Positions 17,598 through 26,193 are shown, counted from the stretch's first letter. The stretch is DNA of 64,000 bases from Chitinophagaceae bacterium (GCA_947454155.1 CANGIT010000011.1:1-64000); one strand, 5' to 3'. The notes: generated by a model from the sequence alone, not told the origin. Translations and numbers: made by a program.

Positions 17598-18065
17598 ATG
17601 ACACAGGTTCTATATCACTATACCACATTTGGGTATTTAGAAGAGATTATCGAATCAAAATATCTGAAAGTGTCTCCATGGGAAAAGAAGAACAATATTG
17701 AGCGCCCTGCACTTTGGTTAACAAAAAATCCTAACTGGGAAAATTCAGCAACTAAAGGATATTTTGATAAAACCACGGGTGAAAGTAGATATCTCACATT
17801 CGAGGAACAGAGTTACAGTTTTGGCTGCGTAAGAATAACAATACCACACAATGTGTCTTTTTGTAATTGGGATGAGTACAAGCTTTGCTCAAAAGAACCA
17901 ATCAATTTGACTAGAGAATTAGAAAAAATCGGACTTCAACAAGGATCAAATCCAGAGGACTGGTATGTATCATTTGAAGATGTCCCAATTACGGAGATAA
18001 TAGCAGTCGATTTTTGGAATGGTGTAGAATGGGAAGATGTGTTAGTTGAAAAAATTGAAAATTAA
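17598..18065 (+). CDS. HYTT-type protein, possible ADP-ribosyltransferase-like fold
   Basis: 155 aa. It starts LYHYTTFGYLEEIIESKYL, the usual entry of ART-like/DUF2971-like proteins (His-Tyr-Thr-Thr, then a helix). RPALWLTKNPNWE follows, and it ends WYVSFEDVPITEIIAVDFWNG with a Glu in the late strand position expected for ART folds. Small proteins with this pattern are common in mobile elements; most are uncharacterised. ADP-ribosyl transfer is my inference, from the motif order only. The neighbour 17155 may be a partner or antitoxin. Weak hairpin terminator at 18098. Confidence 0.55.
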   Translation: MTQVLYHYTTFGYLEEIIESKYLKVSPWEKKNNIERPALWLTKNPNWENSATKGYFDKTTGESRYLTFEEQSYSFGCVRITIPHNVSFCNWDEYKLCSKEPINLTRELEKIGLQQGSNPEDWYVSFEDVPITEIIAVDFWNGVEWEDVLVEKIEN

Positions 18066-18097
18066 CTAGTTCTGTTTTCATTTTTAGAGGTTATACC

Positions 18098-18127
18098 TGT
18101 GGGTGTATAGGTTAACCCACAATTTTT
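18098..18127 (+). terminator. Probable terminator
   Basis: TGTGGGT (18098-18104) and ACCCACA (18115-18121), ten-base loop, followed by TTTTTAAA. Seven-bp stem, moderate strength. Confidence 0.5.
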
Positions 18128-18253
18128 AAATATACCGCATTGCCAGTCTACCGGATTTTATAACTTCCAGAAAAAAAAGTTATACTATCATTTTTTTTTG
18201 CGACTTTTTTTAACTATGTTTTTATCAATAAACTGATTTAAAAAAGTAAAAAA

Positions 18254-18556
18254 ATGTTTTTAGAAAATGAACCGGTCTACTTTTTCACTAGACCACAACT
18301 AACAGAAATCTTACAGGAGGTAGTAAGAAAAGAAATAACCGGATTGGAAAACCGACTTGTCAAAAAAGGTCGTACACTGACCCGAGAAGAGTCTGCAGTA
18401 AAACTCGGGGTGTCACCAAACACTATCAGTAGATTTATTAATGATGGTAGGTTGACCAATGTGGGAATTGGTCGTAAAATACTCATAAACGAAAGTGAAC
18501 TCGATGGGTTCACAAAATTTAAAAAAGTAAAATCATGGGAGTATCGTTCTATGTAA
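18254..18556 (+). CDS. Excisionase-like helix-turn-helix protein
   Basis: 100 aa. The C-terminal half is a MerR/HTH_17-type domain (LTREESAVKLGVSPNTISRFINDGRL, with IGRKILINESEL). An N-terminal helical extension (RPQLTEILQEVVRKEI) is typical of Bacteroidota element excisionase genes. Its stop lies 22 bases inside the integrase gene, so the two are translationally coupled. Expected role: directs the integrase toward excision and may autoregulate. The overlap with the integrase is the strongest evidence. Confidence 0.8.
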   Translation: MFLENEPVYFFTRPQLTEILQEVVRKEITGLENRLVKKGRTLTREESAVKLGVSPNTISRFINDGRLTNVGIGRKILINESELDGFTKFKKVKSWEYRSM

Positions 18557-19827
18557 AACCGTCACAAAAAAATCAAACCGTTTCGGTACACTGTTCAGTA
18601 AAATTTCACGGTGTACAACGGTTGACATTCCGGGTACCAGACCTAACGGTGAACAAAAAGGACTGGGGTAAAGGAAAAATGAAAACAGGACGAGGAGTCC
18701 ATAACTCTTCTTCAGTTCAACGACTGCTGGACAAACAACGAACCAATATCGAAGAGTTCTACCGGGAATATTGGATTCAGAAAAACAGAAGACCCGACCG
18801 AGAGGAAATACACAAATACATTACCTCCAATGTGGAACTAAAGGACTATTTTCCAACGAAAAAAGTCAGTGATGTATTGGTACAGATTCAAAAGATCATT
18901 GACGACCGTGAGTCCGGTAAGGCACTAAACCAAGGTAAGTTGTTTTCAAAGACCACCATCCGTAACTACAGGTCTAACCTGAACAAACTGACCGAGTATT
19001 GTAAACATCTAAACCAAAAAACGATTTCATCCACCGATATAATCAACAAGGAATTCATACTCGGGTTTGAGAATTTCCTGACCATAGAACAGAAACTGAA
19101 ACTGAATACCGTTGGTGAAGGTATGAAGACACTGAAATCTTTCCTCGAGGTATTGTACTCACAGGATGTTATTCCGTACAACCCTTTTAGGAAATTCAAA
19201 ATTTCACCCGCTAAGGAAAACACTACATCCATCGCACTGGATGAGGATGAGTTGGAGGAACTGTACCATTTGGATTTGAGTCACAACCCTACCCTTGAGT
19301 TGGTAAGAGACCAATTTGTGGTACTGTGTTGGACAGGGTTAAGAATTTCTGATTTCAAGTCGTTCAACGACATACCCAAAGACCAGTTGATCATTAATAT
19401 CAACACCAAGAAAACGCACCAAAATTCGGGTATTCCTATTTTTCCCATGGCACAGAAAATACTGGATAAATACAACGGTCATTTTCCACGGATGATATCG
19501 GAACAGAAAATGAATGACAACCTCAAAATCATTGGTAAAATGACCAAGGGTTTGAACAGACATATTCAAGAGAGTTATACCAAAGGTGGCGAAAGAGTTA
19601 GAAATGATAAAAAAAGATATGAATTACTAAGTCTTCATGTTGGACGAAGAACCTTGATTACCAACTTATCTTCATGGGGATTTTCAGACAGAGACCTTAT
19701 GTTGGTATCTTCCCACCGCACACAAAAAAACCTGGGTCTCTATATAAAAAACAACTCGAAAATTAGATTGGAAATGATGATCGACAAGGTGAAAGAATTA
19801 GAAAAGAATAAGGGGAACCATGGTTGA
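18535..19827 (+). CDS. Tyrosine site-specific integrase
   Basis: 430 aa, full length for Bacteroidota integrases. An arm-binding N-terminal region (~1-100) precedes a SAM-like core-binding domain (~110-215, with TTIRNYRSNLNKL) and the catalytic domain. Catalytic residues: Arg in CWTGLRISDF, Lys in NTKKTHQNSG, HVGRRTL (His-x-x-Arg), His in SSHRTQKN and Tyr in LGLYIKNN. It overlaps the excisionase gene and ends 87 bases before the attR at the tRNA-Leu 3' end. It should catalyse integration and excision of the 6566-19929 element. Codon and base use match the AT-rich element at its start but become slightly more GC-rich toward the middle. Confidence 0.92.
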   Translation: MGVSFYVKPSQKNQTVSVHCSVKFHGVQRLTFRVPDLTVNKKDWGKGKMKTGRGVHNSSSVQRLLDKQRTNIEEFYREYWIQKNRRPDREEIHKYITSNVELKDYFPTKKVSDVLVQIQKIIDDRESGKALNQGKLFSKTTIRNYRSNLNKLTEYCKHLNQKTISSTDIINKEFILGFENFLTIEQKLKLNTVGEGMKTLKSFLEVLYSQDVIPYNPFRKFKISPAKENTTSIALDEDELEELYHLDLSHNPTLELVRDQFVVLCWTGLRISDFKSFNDIPKDQLIININTKKTHQNSGIPIFPMAQKILDKYNGHFPRMISEQKMNDNLKIIGKMTKGLNRHIQESYTKGGERVRNDKKRYELLSLHVGRRTLITNLSSWGFSDRDLMLVSSHRTQKNLGLYIKNNSKIRLEMMIDKVKELEKNKGNHG

Positions 19828-19878
19828 CAATCCAAATTTCAGCTCCCGTTTTTACTACCACAGAGGTACAGAAACAAC

Positions 19879-19903
19879 AAAACCCACGCCAGTCGTGGGT
19901 TTT
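19879..19903. terminator. Bidirectional terminator between integrase and tRNA-Leu
   Basis: AAAACCCACG (19879-19888), loop CCAGT, CGTGGGTTTT (19894-19903), a perfect 10-bp stem with T-runs on both strands. It lies inside the element, just beyond attR, and replaces the tRNA's own terminator. Confidence 0.8.
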
Positions 19904-19914
19904 GACATTTACAA

Positions 19915-19929
19915 GTACTCGGGAACGGA
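19915..19929 (-). other. attR: 3' end of tRNA-Leu(UAA)
   Basis: Identical to the 15 bases at 6566-6580. It overlaps the acceptor stem and T-arm of the intact tRNA gene, the usual crossover region for tRNA-site integrases. Confidence 0.8.
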
Positions 19930-20001
19930 ATCGAACCGTCACTCGCATTACTGCGAACAGGATTTTAAGTCCTGCGTGTCTACCAGTTCCACCACCCGAG
20001 T
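19916..20001 (-). tRNA. tRNA-Leu (anticodon UAA)
   Basis: 86 bases. Acceptor ACTCGGG/CCCGAGT, anticodon stem CAGGA/TCCTG around a CTTAAAA loop (anticodon TAA), long variable arm (TTCGCAGTAATGCGAGTGA) and T-arm with TTCGATT. CCA is not encoded. Its 3' end is the attachment site of the element. Confidence 0.93.
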
Positions 20002-20036
20002 GTGGCAATAAATAGTGGTCAAAGACTGACCATCTA

Positions 20037-20067
20037 AAAAAAAACCCGTCTTTGCAGGACGGGCTTT
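20037..20067 (-). terminator. Terminator after tRNA-Gly
   Basis: CCCGTC/GACGGG stem with A/T ends, followed on the minus strand by nine Ts. It lies between tRNA-Gly and tRNA-Leu, so the two tRNAs are not simply one unit. Very little room (35 bases) remains for a separate tRNA-Leu promoter, so read-through is likely. Confidence 0.65.
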
Positions 20068-20143
<76 letters not shown>

Positions 20144-20212
20144 GTTTGTATAAGATCTAAATTTTTAGGAGTGCAAATATAAGATATCTTACTCCAAAAA
20201 AACAAACTTTAT

Positions 20213-20416
20213 TTATTTATATTTTGGATTGTACAAAGTATTATCCGGAACATTTACTTCAGGCTTGCCTTTGTAACGATGTGTATACAATCCATAGCAT
20301 CCGCCCAAAACAAAAGCAACAATCACAAATACCTGGCAATACCAAAGGAAACGCGATGATGATACCCAGTTATGCGTAAAATCTTTGTGTGCTGTTTCAA
20401 TAACTTCTTTTTGCAT
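20213..20416 (-). CDS. Small single-helix membrane protein
   Basis: 67 aa with one transmembrane segment (FLWYCQVFVIVAFVLGGCYG) after a 20-residue cytosolic N-terminus. Downstream it has a basic stretch (HRYKGKPEV) and ends in KYK. No family recognised. It follows the glycosyltransferase gene on the same strand with a 50-base gap, so it may share its transcript. Confidence 0.55.
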   Translation of the reverse strand: MQKEVIETAHKDFTHNWVSSSRFLWYCQVFVIVAFVLGGCYGLYTHRYKGKPEVNVPDNTLYNPKYK

Positions 20417-20466
20417 ATGGCCTTTTTTTACGGGAGCAAAAATAAGGGCTTCCTCTTTAAAAACAA

Positions 20467-21492
20467 TTATTTATGACCAACAATTTCTGAAAAGGTTTTT
20501 CTTTTTTTAATGAAATACTGCCAAACCACAGATTGTCCATAAACACCCTCCAATTTGCACTTGCTTTTTTCAGGCCTGGGGAATTCATTGCGTACAAAAA
20601 ACAACCAATATAAATAGCCCAGATGGGCTTTGAACACTGAAGTGAAAAGAGACGCATCCCCTGTAAACAAAGCTCTCCAGGCCGTAATGCCATCCAATAA
20701 AAACCTGACCGGAATCTTAACTATGGCAGTCCCAACCGGAAGGTTTCTCGACATCATGATCAGATTGTTTCTGAAATTCAACATCGCTTTACGACTGTTA
20801 CCTTTGGGCAGCGTTCCACCTCCTACATGGTACACCACAGATCGGGGTTGCACATAAATTTTATACCCTTTCAACTGCAATCTCCAGCACAAGTCTATCT
20901 CTTCCTGGTGAGCAAAAAAGTGAGCATCGAAACCTCCCGCCTCGTGAAATAATCTGGCTCTGATAAACATAGCCGCACCGGTGGCCCAAAAACAAGGTGA
21001 AGCCTCATCGTATTGACCTTGATCCATCTCCACTTGATCAAATACTCTACCTCTCGTAAAAGGGTAACCGAAACTATCAATCCACCCTCCTGCAGCACCT
21101 GCATATTCAAAATGTGTACGTTCGTTGTAAGCTAACAACTTGGGTTGACAAGCGGCAATCGAATGATCCTGCTCCATCAAGGCTATCACCGGTTCTATCC
21201 ATCCCGGCGTGACTTCCACATCGCTGTTGAGCAAAACATAATAGTCGGTGTTCACCTGCTTCAAGGCAAAATTGTATCCGCCGGCAAACCCTTCATTTTT
21301 TGAATTGACAATGATCTCCACCGCAGGATAATGAGCCTGTAAAAAAGCTACAGAATCGTCTGTGGATGCGTTGTCGGCAACAATAATTCTTTTTCGATGG
21401 TAAGTAGTAGCAATAACGGATGGAAGAAATTTTGCTAAAAATTCCTTCCCATTCCAATTGAGTATGACGATGGCTACCTCAGGCATTTGCAT
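20467..21492 (-). CDS. Family 2 glycosyltransferase
   Basis: 341 aa. It shows the GT-A nucleotide-sugar fold: VAIVILNWNGKEFL at the start, VADNASTDDSVAFL for the nucleotide site, LLNSDVEV as the DxD-like metal motif, ATGAAMFIRARLF, and the acceptor/catalytic EEIDLCWR. It resembles rhamnosyl- or other transferases of surface polysaccharide pathways. The C-terminal ~90 residues are hydrophobic and amphipathic, suggesting membrane association. Substrate unknown. It sits alone next to the tRNA cluster and is divergent from the histidine kinase. Confidence 0.88.
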   Translation of the reverse strand: MQMPEVAIVILNWNGKEFLAKFLPSVIATTYHRKRIIVADNASTDDSVAFLQAHYPAVEIIVNSKNEGFAGGYNFALKQVNTDYYVLLNSDVEVTPGWIEPVIALMEQDHSIAACQPKLLAYNERTHFEYAGAAGGWIDSFGYPFTRGRVFDQVEMDQGQYDEASPCFWATGAAMFIRARLFHEAGGFDAHFFAHQEEIDLCWRLQLKGYKIYVQPRSVVYHVGGGTLPKGNSRKAMLNFRNNLIMMSRNLPVGTAIVKIPVRFLLDGITAWRALFTGDASLFTSVFKAHLGYLYWLFFVRNEFPRPEKSKCKLEGVYGQSVVWQYFIKKRKTFSEIVGHK

Positions 21493-21622
21493 AATGGTAA
21501 AAGTAAAAAAGTAAAATGTAAAAAACAGAAAGTAAATAGTAAAACATAAAATGCTCTACCCGAAAACTCATGAAGAAAGACGGGTGCTATATTTGATTTT
21601 GAATTTTGAATTACATTTACTC

Positions 21623-22789
21623 ATGTTTTCACAACTCTTCAACTGGCGCACAGGCTTGGCAATGATAGCTATTGCCATTGTAACCGGCACCATTTTTTAT
21701 TCCAATTACCTCTCTAAAAAAATCGCCCGTGAAGAAAGAAGAAAAGTGAACATTTGGGCCGAAGCGTTGAAAACCAGAAGTACCACTACCGACGAATCGG
21801 CGCTTAATTTAACCAACATCATTACCGGCGAAAACACAGACATACCCATCATCGGCACCGATGAAAACGACAATCCTATTGGAGAATACCTCAATTTAGA
21901 CACTCAGCTGGTAAAAAAAGACACCGGTTATCTCAGAAAAAAAGTAGCCGAATTCAAGTCCTTGCACGAATGCATCAATGTAGTCATCAGCAAGGATCCC
22001 CTGATCTACAATAAATATTATTATGGCGACTCCGTTTTGCTTACCCAAGTGAAATATTATCCTATGATTCAGCTGCTGATTGTAGCCATGTTCATCATCA
22101 TCACCCTCATCACCATCTCCACACGCAACACTTCTACTCAAAACCAGGTGTGGGCCGGCATGGCCAAAGAAACAGCCCATCAACTGGGCACCCCCATCAG
22201 CTCGCTGGAAGGATGGGTGGAAATGATGAGCGAGATCAAGGACAATGAAAAGATGGCTTCGGAAATGAAAAAAGATGTAGAGCGGTTAAAACTGGTCAGT
22301 GACAGGTTTGGAAAAATCGGTAGTACCCCGCAACTGGAATCTACTAATATTGTAATGCATGTTGACGACATGGTTAATTACATGCGCAGAAGGTCCAGTG
22401 AAAAAATAAGCTTCAACATCCATAACGATGCACCCAGCATCAACACCATGCTCAATCCCCCTTTGTTTGACTGGGTGATTGAAAACTTGTTGAAAAATGC
22501 ACTCGACGCGATGGAAGGCGCTGGCATCATAGACATTGCAGTTCATGAAGAGCCCGCCAGAATTATCATTGATGTAAAAGACAGTGGCAAGGGCATTGCA
22601 AAGAAAAATATCACCAGTGTATTTAAACCCGGATTCTCTACCAAAAAAAGAGGATGGGGCCTGGGCTTGTCGCTCAGCAAAAGGATCATTGAGCAATACC
22701 ATCAAGGCGAAATTTTTGTAAAACACAGCGAACCCGGGAAAGGCACAACTTTCAGAATAATATTAAAGAAAATGAAAACAGCCGATTGA
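21623..22789 (+). CDS. Membrane sensor histidine kinase (orphan)
   Basis: 388 aa from ATG 21623; an earlier in-frame ATG at 21551 gives 412 aa with an odd 24-residue extension. A first membrane helix (GLAMIAIAIVTGTIFY) and a second near residue 160 (LLIVAMFIIITLITI) enclose a ~120-residue periplasmic sensor. H-box: ETAHQLGTPISSLEGW (phosphoacceptor His). N-box: VIENLLKNALDAM. G-boxes: DSGKGI and KKRGWGLGLSLSKRI. The GHKL ATPase domain is complete. No response regulator lies nearby, so the partner is elsewhere. Confidence 0.88.
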   Translation: MFSQLFNWRTGLAMIAIAIVTGTIFYSNYLSKKIAREERRKVNIWAEALKTRSTTTDESALNLTNIITGENTDIPIIGTDENDNPIGEYLNLDTQLVKKDTGYLRKKVAEFKSLHECINVVISKDPLIYNKYYYGDSVLLTQVKYYPMIQLLIVAMFIIITLITISTRNTSTQNQVWAGMAKETAHQLGTPISSLEGWVEMMSEIKDNEKMASEMKKDVERLKLVSDRFGKIGSTPQLESTNIVMHVDDMVNYMRRRSSEKISFNIHNDAPSINTMLNPPLFDWVIENLLKNALDAMEGAGIIDIAVHEEPARIIIDVKDSGKGIAKKNITSVFKPGFSTKKRGWGLGLSLSKRIIEQYHQGEIFVKHSEPGKGTTFRIILKKMKTAD

Positions 22790-22835
22790 ATGACATAATC
22801 TTTCAAAGCTTTTTTTTATTTCCATTCATTCATTT

Positions 22836-22843
22836 TATATTTG
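22836..22843 (+). promoter_or_regulatory. Bacteroidota -7 promoter element for tRNA-Leu(GAG)
   Basis: TATATTTG matches TAnnTTTG exactly, 40 bases before the tRNA 5' end. No clear -33 TTG at 19-21 bases upstream. Confidence 0.55.
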
Positions 22844-22882
22844 CAGCCCAAACAATCACATCTCATTATGTTTGGCGGTACT

Positions 22883-22966
22883 GCGGCGATGGCGAAATTG
22901 GTAGACGCACTACTTTGAGGTGGTAGCGCCCGAAAGGGTGTGGGAGTTCGAATCTCCTTTGCCGCA
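22883..22966 (+). tRNA. tRNA-Leu (anticodon GAG)
   Basis: 84 bases. Acceptor GCGGCGA/TTGCCGC, D-loop AATTGGTAGACGC, anticodon loop TTGAGGT (GAG), long variable arm, T-arm GTTCGAATC. CCA is not encoded. It ends at the start of an inverted-repeat block. Confidence 0.93.
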
Positions 22967-23130
22967 CAAAAGAAAGTCCTGCACGAAAGTGCGGGACTTT
23001 TTGTTTTTGGGCGAATCAAGCTTGCTTGGTTGAGCACAAAAACAAAAAGGCTATACGAGCGAAGCGAGTAAGGACTTTCATTTGTCGCCCCCCCTTTTCA
23101 TCCGAGCGCAGCGAGGACTTTCTTTTGTGC
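22964..23130. repeat. Nested inverted repeats at the tRNA-Leu 3' flank
   Basis: A 17-base sequence (GCACAAAAGAAAGTCCT, 22964-22980, starting in the tRNA end) recurs inverted at 23114-23130. Inside is a terminator hairpin (AAAGTCCTGCAC/GTGCGGGACTTT, 22973-23000) and a second perfect inverted pair, CTTTTTGTTTTTG (22997-23009) with CAAAAACAAAAAG (23037-23049). A direct repeat, GAGCGAAGCGAG/GAGCGCAGCGAG followed by GGACTTTC, lies in the right half. It could be a remnant of a small mobile element or a repetitive extragenic element. Confidence 0.7.
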
Positions 23131-23269
23131 CAACGGTATAAACCTTTGGCTAACGAAGAAAAATATCCGTTGAAACGTCTATTAAGTGGATAATGTGTTT
23201 ACAATCAGCAGCAATGCTCAATCATTTTATAGTAATTTCACGTTTCGAAACCAAAACAAACTTTTTGCT
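22967..23269. other. Intergenic gap before TonB receptor
   Basis: Apart from the nested repeats I see no ORF. The promoter of the TonB receptor should lie in the last 120 bases, but no clear TAnnTTTG is present. Confidence 0.5.
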
Positions 23270-26143
23270 ATGAGAAAAATTATTCTTCTTTTGTTGTCTA
23301 TGTTTTGCCTGTCTTTACTTCATGCACAGGAAAAATACAGCATTACGGTTCTTGACGCGAATAGCGGAATGCCCATCCCCAATGCCTCGTTAATCATAAA
23401 AGGCACAACATCCGGCGTAATGTCCGGCAGCACTGGAAAAATAAGCTTCAATACAAAACCCAATGCGAACATTGAAATTAGTATAGTGGGCTATGAGTCT
23501 GTCAAAATGCAGCTTTCATCAAAGCATGAATTAATCGTCAAACTATCTGTAAGCGTAACTGAGATGGAAGATGTTGTAATGATAGGCACCAGAGGTGTTG
23601 CCAGAGCCAAAACTGAAACAGCAGTACCTATCGACGTGATCAAAATCAATCAAACAGGTTTGCCTACGGCCAGAATGGACCTGACTTCTGTTTTAAATTT
23701 TGCAGCACCCTCTTTCAACTACAATAAACAATCGGGTTCCGACGGTGCCGATCATATTGATTTAGGTACATTAAGAGGACTTGGCCCTGATCAAACCTTA
23801 GTACTGATCAACGGAAAAAGAAGACATCAAACGGCTTTTGTTGCACTTTTCGGATCAAGAGGAAGAGGTAATTCAGGCACAGACCTTAACGCCTTCCCTC
23901 AATCTGCAGTAGACAGAATTGAAATCCTACGTGATGGGGCTTCTGCACAATACGGTTCTGATGCCATGGCTGGCGTGATGAACATCATTCTCAAGAAAGA
24001 TGTCAACAAATGGACGATCAATACAGGCTGGGCAGGATATTACGATGACCAATATAATGCGTACAAAACCAGAAATTCCAAGCAGTATTATTATAGCAAA
24101 CCTATCGACGGCGGAACTTACACTTTTTCTGCCAACACCGGTTTTAAATTAAATGACAACGGAGGTTTCATGAACGTATCCTTCGATTACCTCAATATGG
24201 CCAAAACTTTCAGACAGGTAGCCGACACCAATGTTTCGACCAATGCAAAAGCTTTGCCTTTGAACGGAAGCAGAAGAGCATTTGGAGACGGATCTGTTTC
24301 TACCATAGGTGCCATGTTCAATATGGAGCTCCCCGGCAATTCTAAGAAATTCACTTTCTATGCATTCGGCGGTATCAACAACAAATCTTCTGACGCATAT
24401 GCCTACACGAGAAACTACAGCTGGAGCCCTCAGCGTTTTCCCGTTGACGCACAAGGACAAATTATTTTTGATGGCAACATCATGAATATCTCTTCGGATG
24501 GAGAAACATACTACAACCCGCATATCCAAACCAAAATCAATGATGTGTCTTTGGCCGCCGGCTTCAGAGGTGACGCAGGCAAAGGCTGGAAGTGGGACCT
24601 GAGCAATACCATAGGCAGAAATGACTTCCACTATTATGGCGACAAAACCTTTAATGTATCACAGATTCTGGTTCCTGGCGCTGTAAGACAAACGCATTTC
24701 GACGATGGCGGATTCAACTTCCTGCAAAATACCACCAACCTCGATTTCAGCAAATCTTTCAAAAACATAGCTTCCGGTCTCAATATTGGATGGGGTGCCG
24801 AATTCAGATATGAGCGCTACCAGATTTACAAAGGAGAAGAAGCTTCTTATACACTTTATAACAATCCTTTCGGGCAGGCAGCAGGCGCACAAGGGTTCCC
24901 TGGCTTTAGTCCCAACGACGAAGTGATAGCACAACGCTCCAACCTCAGTTTTTATGCGGATGCCGAACTGAAAGTAAATAAAGCCTGGATGGTTGATGGT
25001 GCAATTCGCGCCGAAAACTACTCCGACTTTGGATCCGTTGCTACTTTCAAACTGGCATCAAGATATAAAGTGGCCGACAACTTCAACCTGAGAGGCTCTG
25101 TGAGCACAGGATTCCGTGCTCCATCTCTGCAACAGATCAATTTCAGCAACACGCTCACTTCATTTTACGGCGGAGTGCTGGTACAATCACGTATTGCCAG
25201 AAATGACGACCCCATCACTAAAACAGCAGGCATTCAAAAGCTGAAACAAGAGACCTCCTTGAACAGCAGCATCGGCTTCGCCTGGAAACCCATTAACGGA
25301 CTAACGGTAACGGTAGATGGTTATATGGTAAAAGTGAAAGACAGAATCGTGCTTTCCGGCTTATTCTCGTCTGCCGACACCGTATCTTCCACCAACGATC
25401 CGGCATTGCCCACCGCACTGACAAATCAGATGGCTGCCTTGAACGTGCAAACCGCTCAGTTCTTTTCCAACTCAGTGAACACCACCAATTTCGGTGTGGA
25501 TATCGTTATCGACTATACGAAAAAAATCGGTGCCAATACTTTCAAAGCCTTGTTGGCTGGCAACTTCCAGAAAATGAAAGTTGACAAAGTGAATGTACCT
25601 GCTGCACTCAACGACAGTTACCGCCATCGCAAGACTTTCTTCAGCGACCGCGAAGAAGCCTTCCTGATTGCTTCCGCGCCTCAGGCAAAAGCCAATTTGA
25701 GTCTGGATTACACCATCAAGAAATTGAATTTCGGCACACACATCAATTACTACGGCAAAATGAAATCACTCGGATTTGGCTGGACGGGCTTAGCCAGCGC
25801 AGCAGGCACAGGTGGCCCGGGCGACCCCGCCATTTCCGGCAGCTTCACCGGTATCGATCCTTATGTTGACATCGATGGATACAGCGATGGCGTTCATGTA
25901 GCCAAAGAAGAATTCATTTACAATGGAAAAGTGACTGTCGATCTTTTTGCGTCTTACAAGCTCACTAAAAAAATCACCTGGTTTATCGGATGCGATAATA
26001 TACTCAATACACATCCTAATTTCGCAGCAGTACCCAATGCCCGTTATGAGTCTTTCGACAATGAGGCGGGTGGTCCTTGGGAGTCTGTACAAATGGGTGT
26101 AAACGGAAGAAGATTGTTCAGCAAGATTTCATTCAACTTCTAA
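23270..26143 (+). CDS. TonB-dependent outer-membrane receptor
   Basis: 957 aa from ATG 23270 (a GTG at 23186 would add 28 unlikely residues). Signal peptide MRKIILLLLSMFCLSLLHA. A carboxypeptidase-regulatory-like domain follows (about 22-105, with NASLIIKGTTSGV). The plug domain (about 125-245) has LRGLGPDQTLVLINGKRR, RIEILRDGASAQYGSDA and MAGVMNIILKK. The ~700-residue beta-barrel ends in FSKISFNF, with a terminal Phe as in outer-membrane proteins. It probably imports a siderophore, cobalamin-like or glycan ligand; no substrate can be set. No SusD partner nearby, which disfavours polysaccharide uptake. Terminator at 26165. Confidence 0.9.
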   Translation: MRKIILLLLSMFCLSLLHAQEKYSITVLDANSGMPIPNASLIIKGTTSGVMSGSTGKISFNTKPNANIEISIVGYESVKMQLSSKHELIVKLSVSVTEMEDVVMIGTRGVARAKTETAVPIDVIKINQTGLPTARMDLTSVLNFAAPSFNYNKQSGSDGADHIDLGTLRGLGPDQTLVLINGKRRHQTAFVALFGSRGRGNSGTDLNAFPQSAVDRIEILRDGASAQYGSDAMAGVMNIILKKDVNKWTINTGWAGYYDDQYNAYKTRNSKQYYYSKPIDGGTYTFSANTGFKLNDNGGFMNVSFDYLNMAKTFRQVADTNVSTNAKALPLNGSRRAFGDGSVSTIGAMFNMELPGNSKKFTFYAFGGINNKSSDAYAYTRNYSWSPQRFPVDAQGQIIFDGNIMNISSDGETYYNPHIQTKINDVSLAAGFRGDAGKGWKWDLSNTIGRNDFHYYGDKTFNVSQILVPGAVRQTHFDDGGFNFLQNTTNLDFSKSFKNIASGLNIGWGAEFRYERYQIYKGEEASYTLYNNPFGQAAGAQGFPGFSPNDEVIAQRSNLSFYADAELKVNKAWMVDGAIRAENYSDFGSVATFKLASRYKVADNFNLRGSVSTGFRAPSLQQINFSNTLTSFYGGVLVQSRIARNDDPITKTAGIQKLKQETSLNSSIGFAWKPINGLTVTVDGYMVKVKDRIVLSGLFSSADTVSSTNDPALPTALTNQMAALNVQTAQFFSNSVNTTNFGVDIVIDYTKKIGANTFKALLAGNFQKMKVDKVNVPAALNDSYRHRKTFFSDREEAFLIASAPQAKANLSLDYTIKKLNFGTHINYYGKMKSLGFGWTGLASAAGTGGPGDPAISGSFTGIDPYVDIDGYSDGVHVAKEEFIYNGKVTVDLFASYKLTKKITWFIGCDNILNTHPNFAAVPNARYESFDNEAGGPWESVQMGVNGRRLFSKISFNF

Positions 26144-26164
26144 CATCTTTCCCTACAATGCTAT

Positions 26165-26193
26165 AGCGCCTGTACTTATGCAGGCGCTTTTTA
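26165..26193 (+). terminator. Terminator of TonB receptor gene
   Basis: AGCGCCTG (26165-26172) and CAGGCGCT (26181-26188), eight-base loop, T-run. Perfect stem. Confidence 0.8.

Larger units (their letters stand above)
6566..19929. mobile_element. Integrative element inserted in tRNA-Leu(UAA)
   Basis: About 13.4 kb between two direct copies of a 15-bp tRNA 3' end. The right end carries a HTH excisionase-like gene overlapping a tyrosine integrase that points at the tRNA, the classical arrangement for tRNA-site integration. The interior is visibly more AT-rich than the flanks and encodes mainly unknown proteins. No relaxase, type IV secretion, capsid, portal or terminase gene is recognisable. 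It could be a mobilisable element using helper functions, a phage satellite, or a decayed island. The DUF6291 gene hints at a replication function. Confidence 0.8.

Noticed and set aside
22816..23037. 73-aa minus-strand frame over the tRNA-Leu(GAG) gene
   Set aside because: It is antisense to a clear tRNA and to the terminator hairpin.
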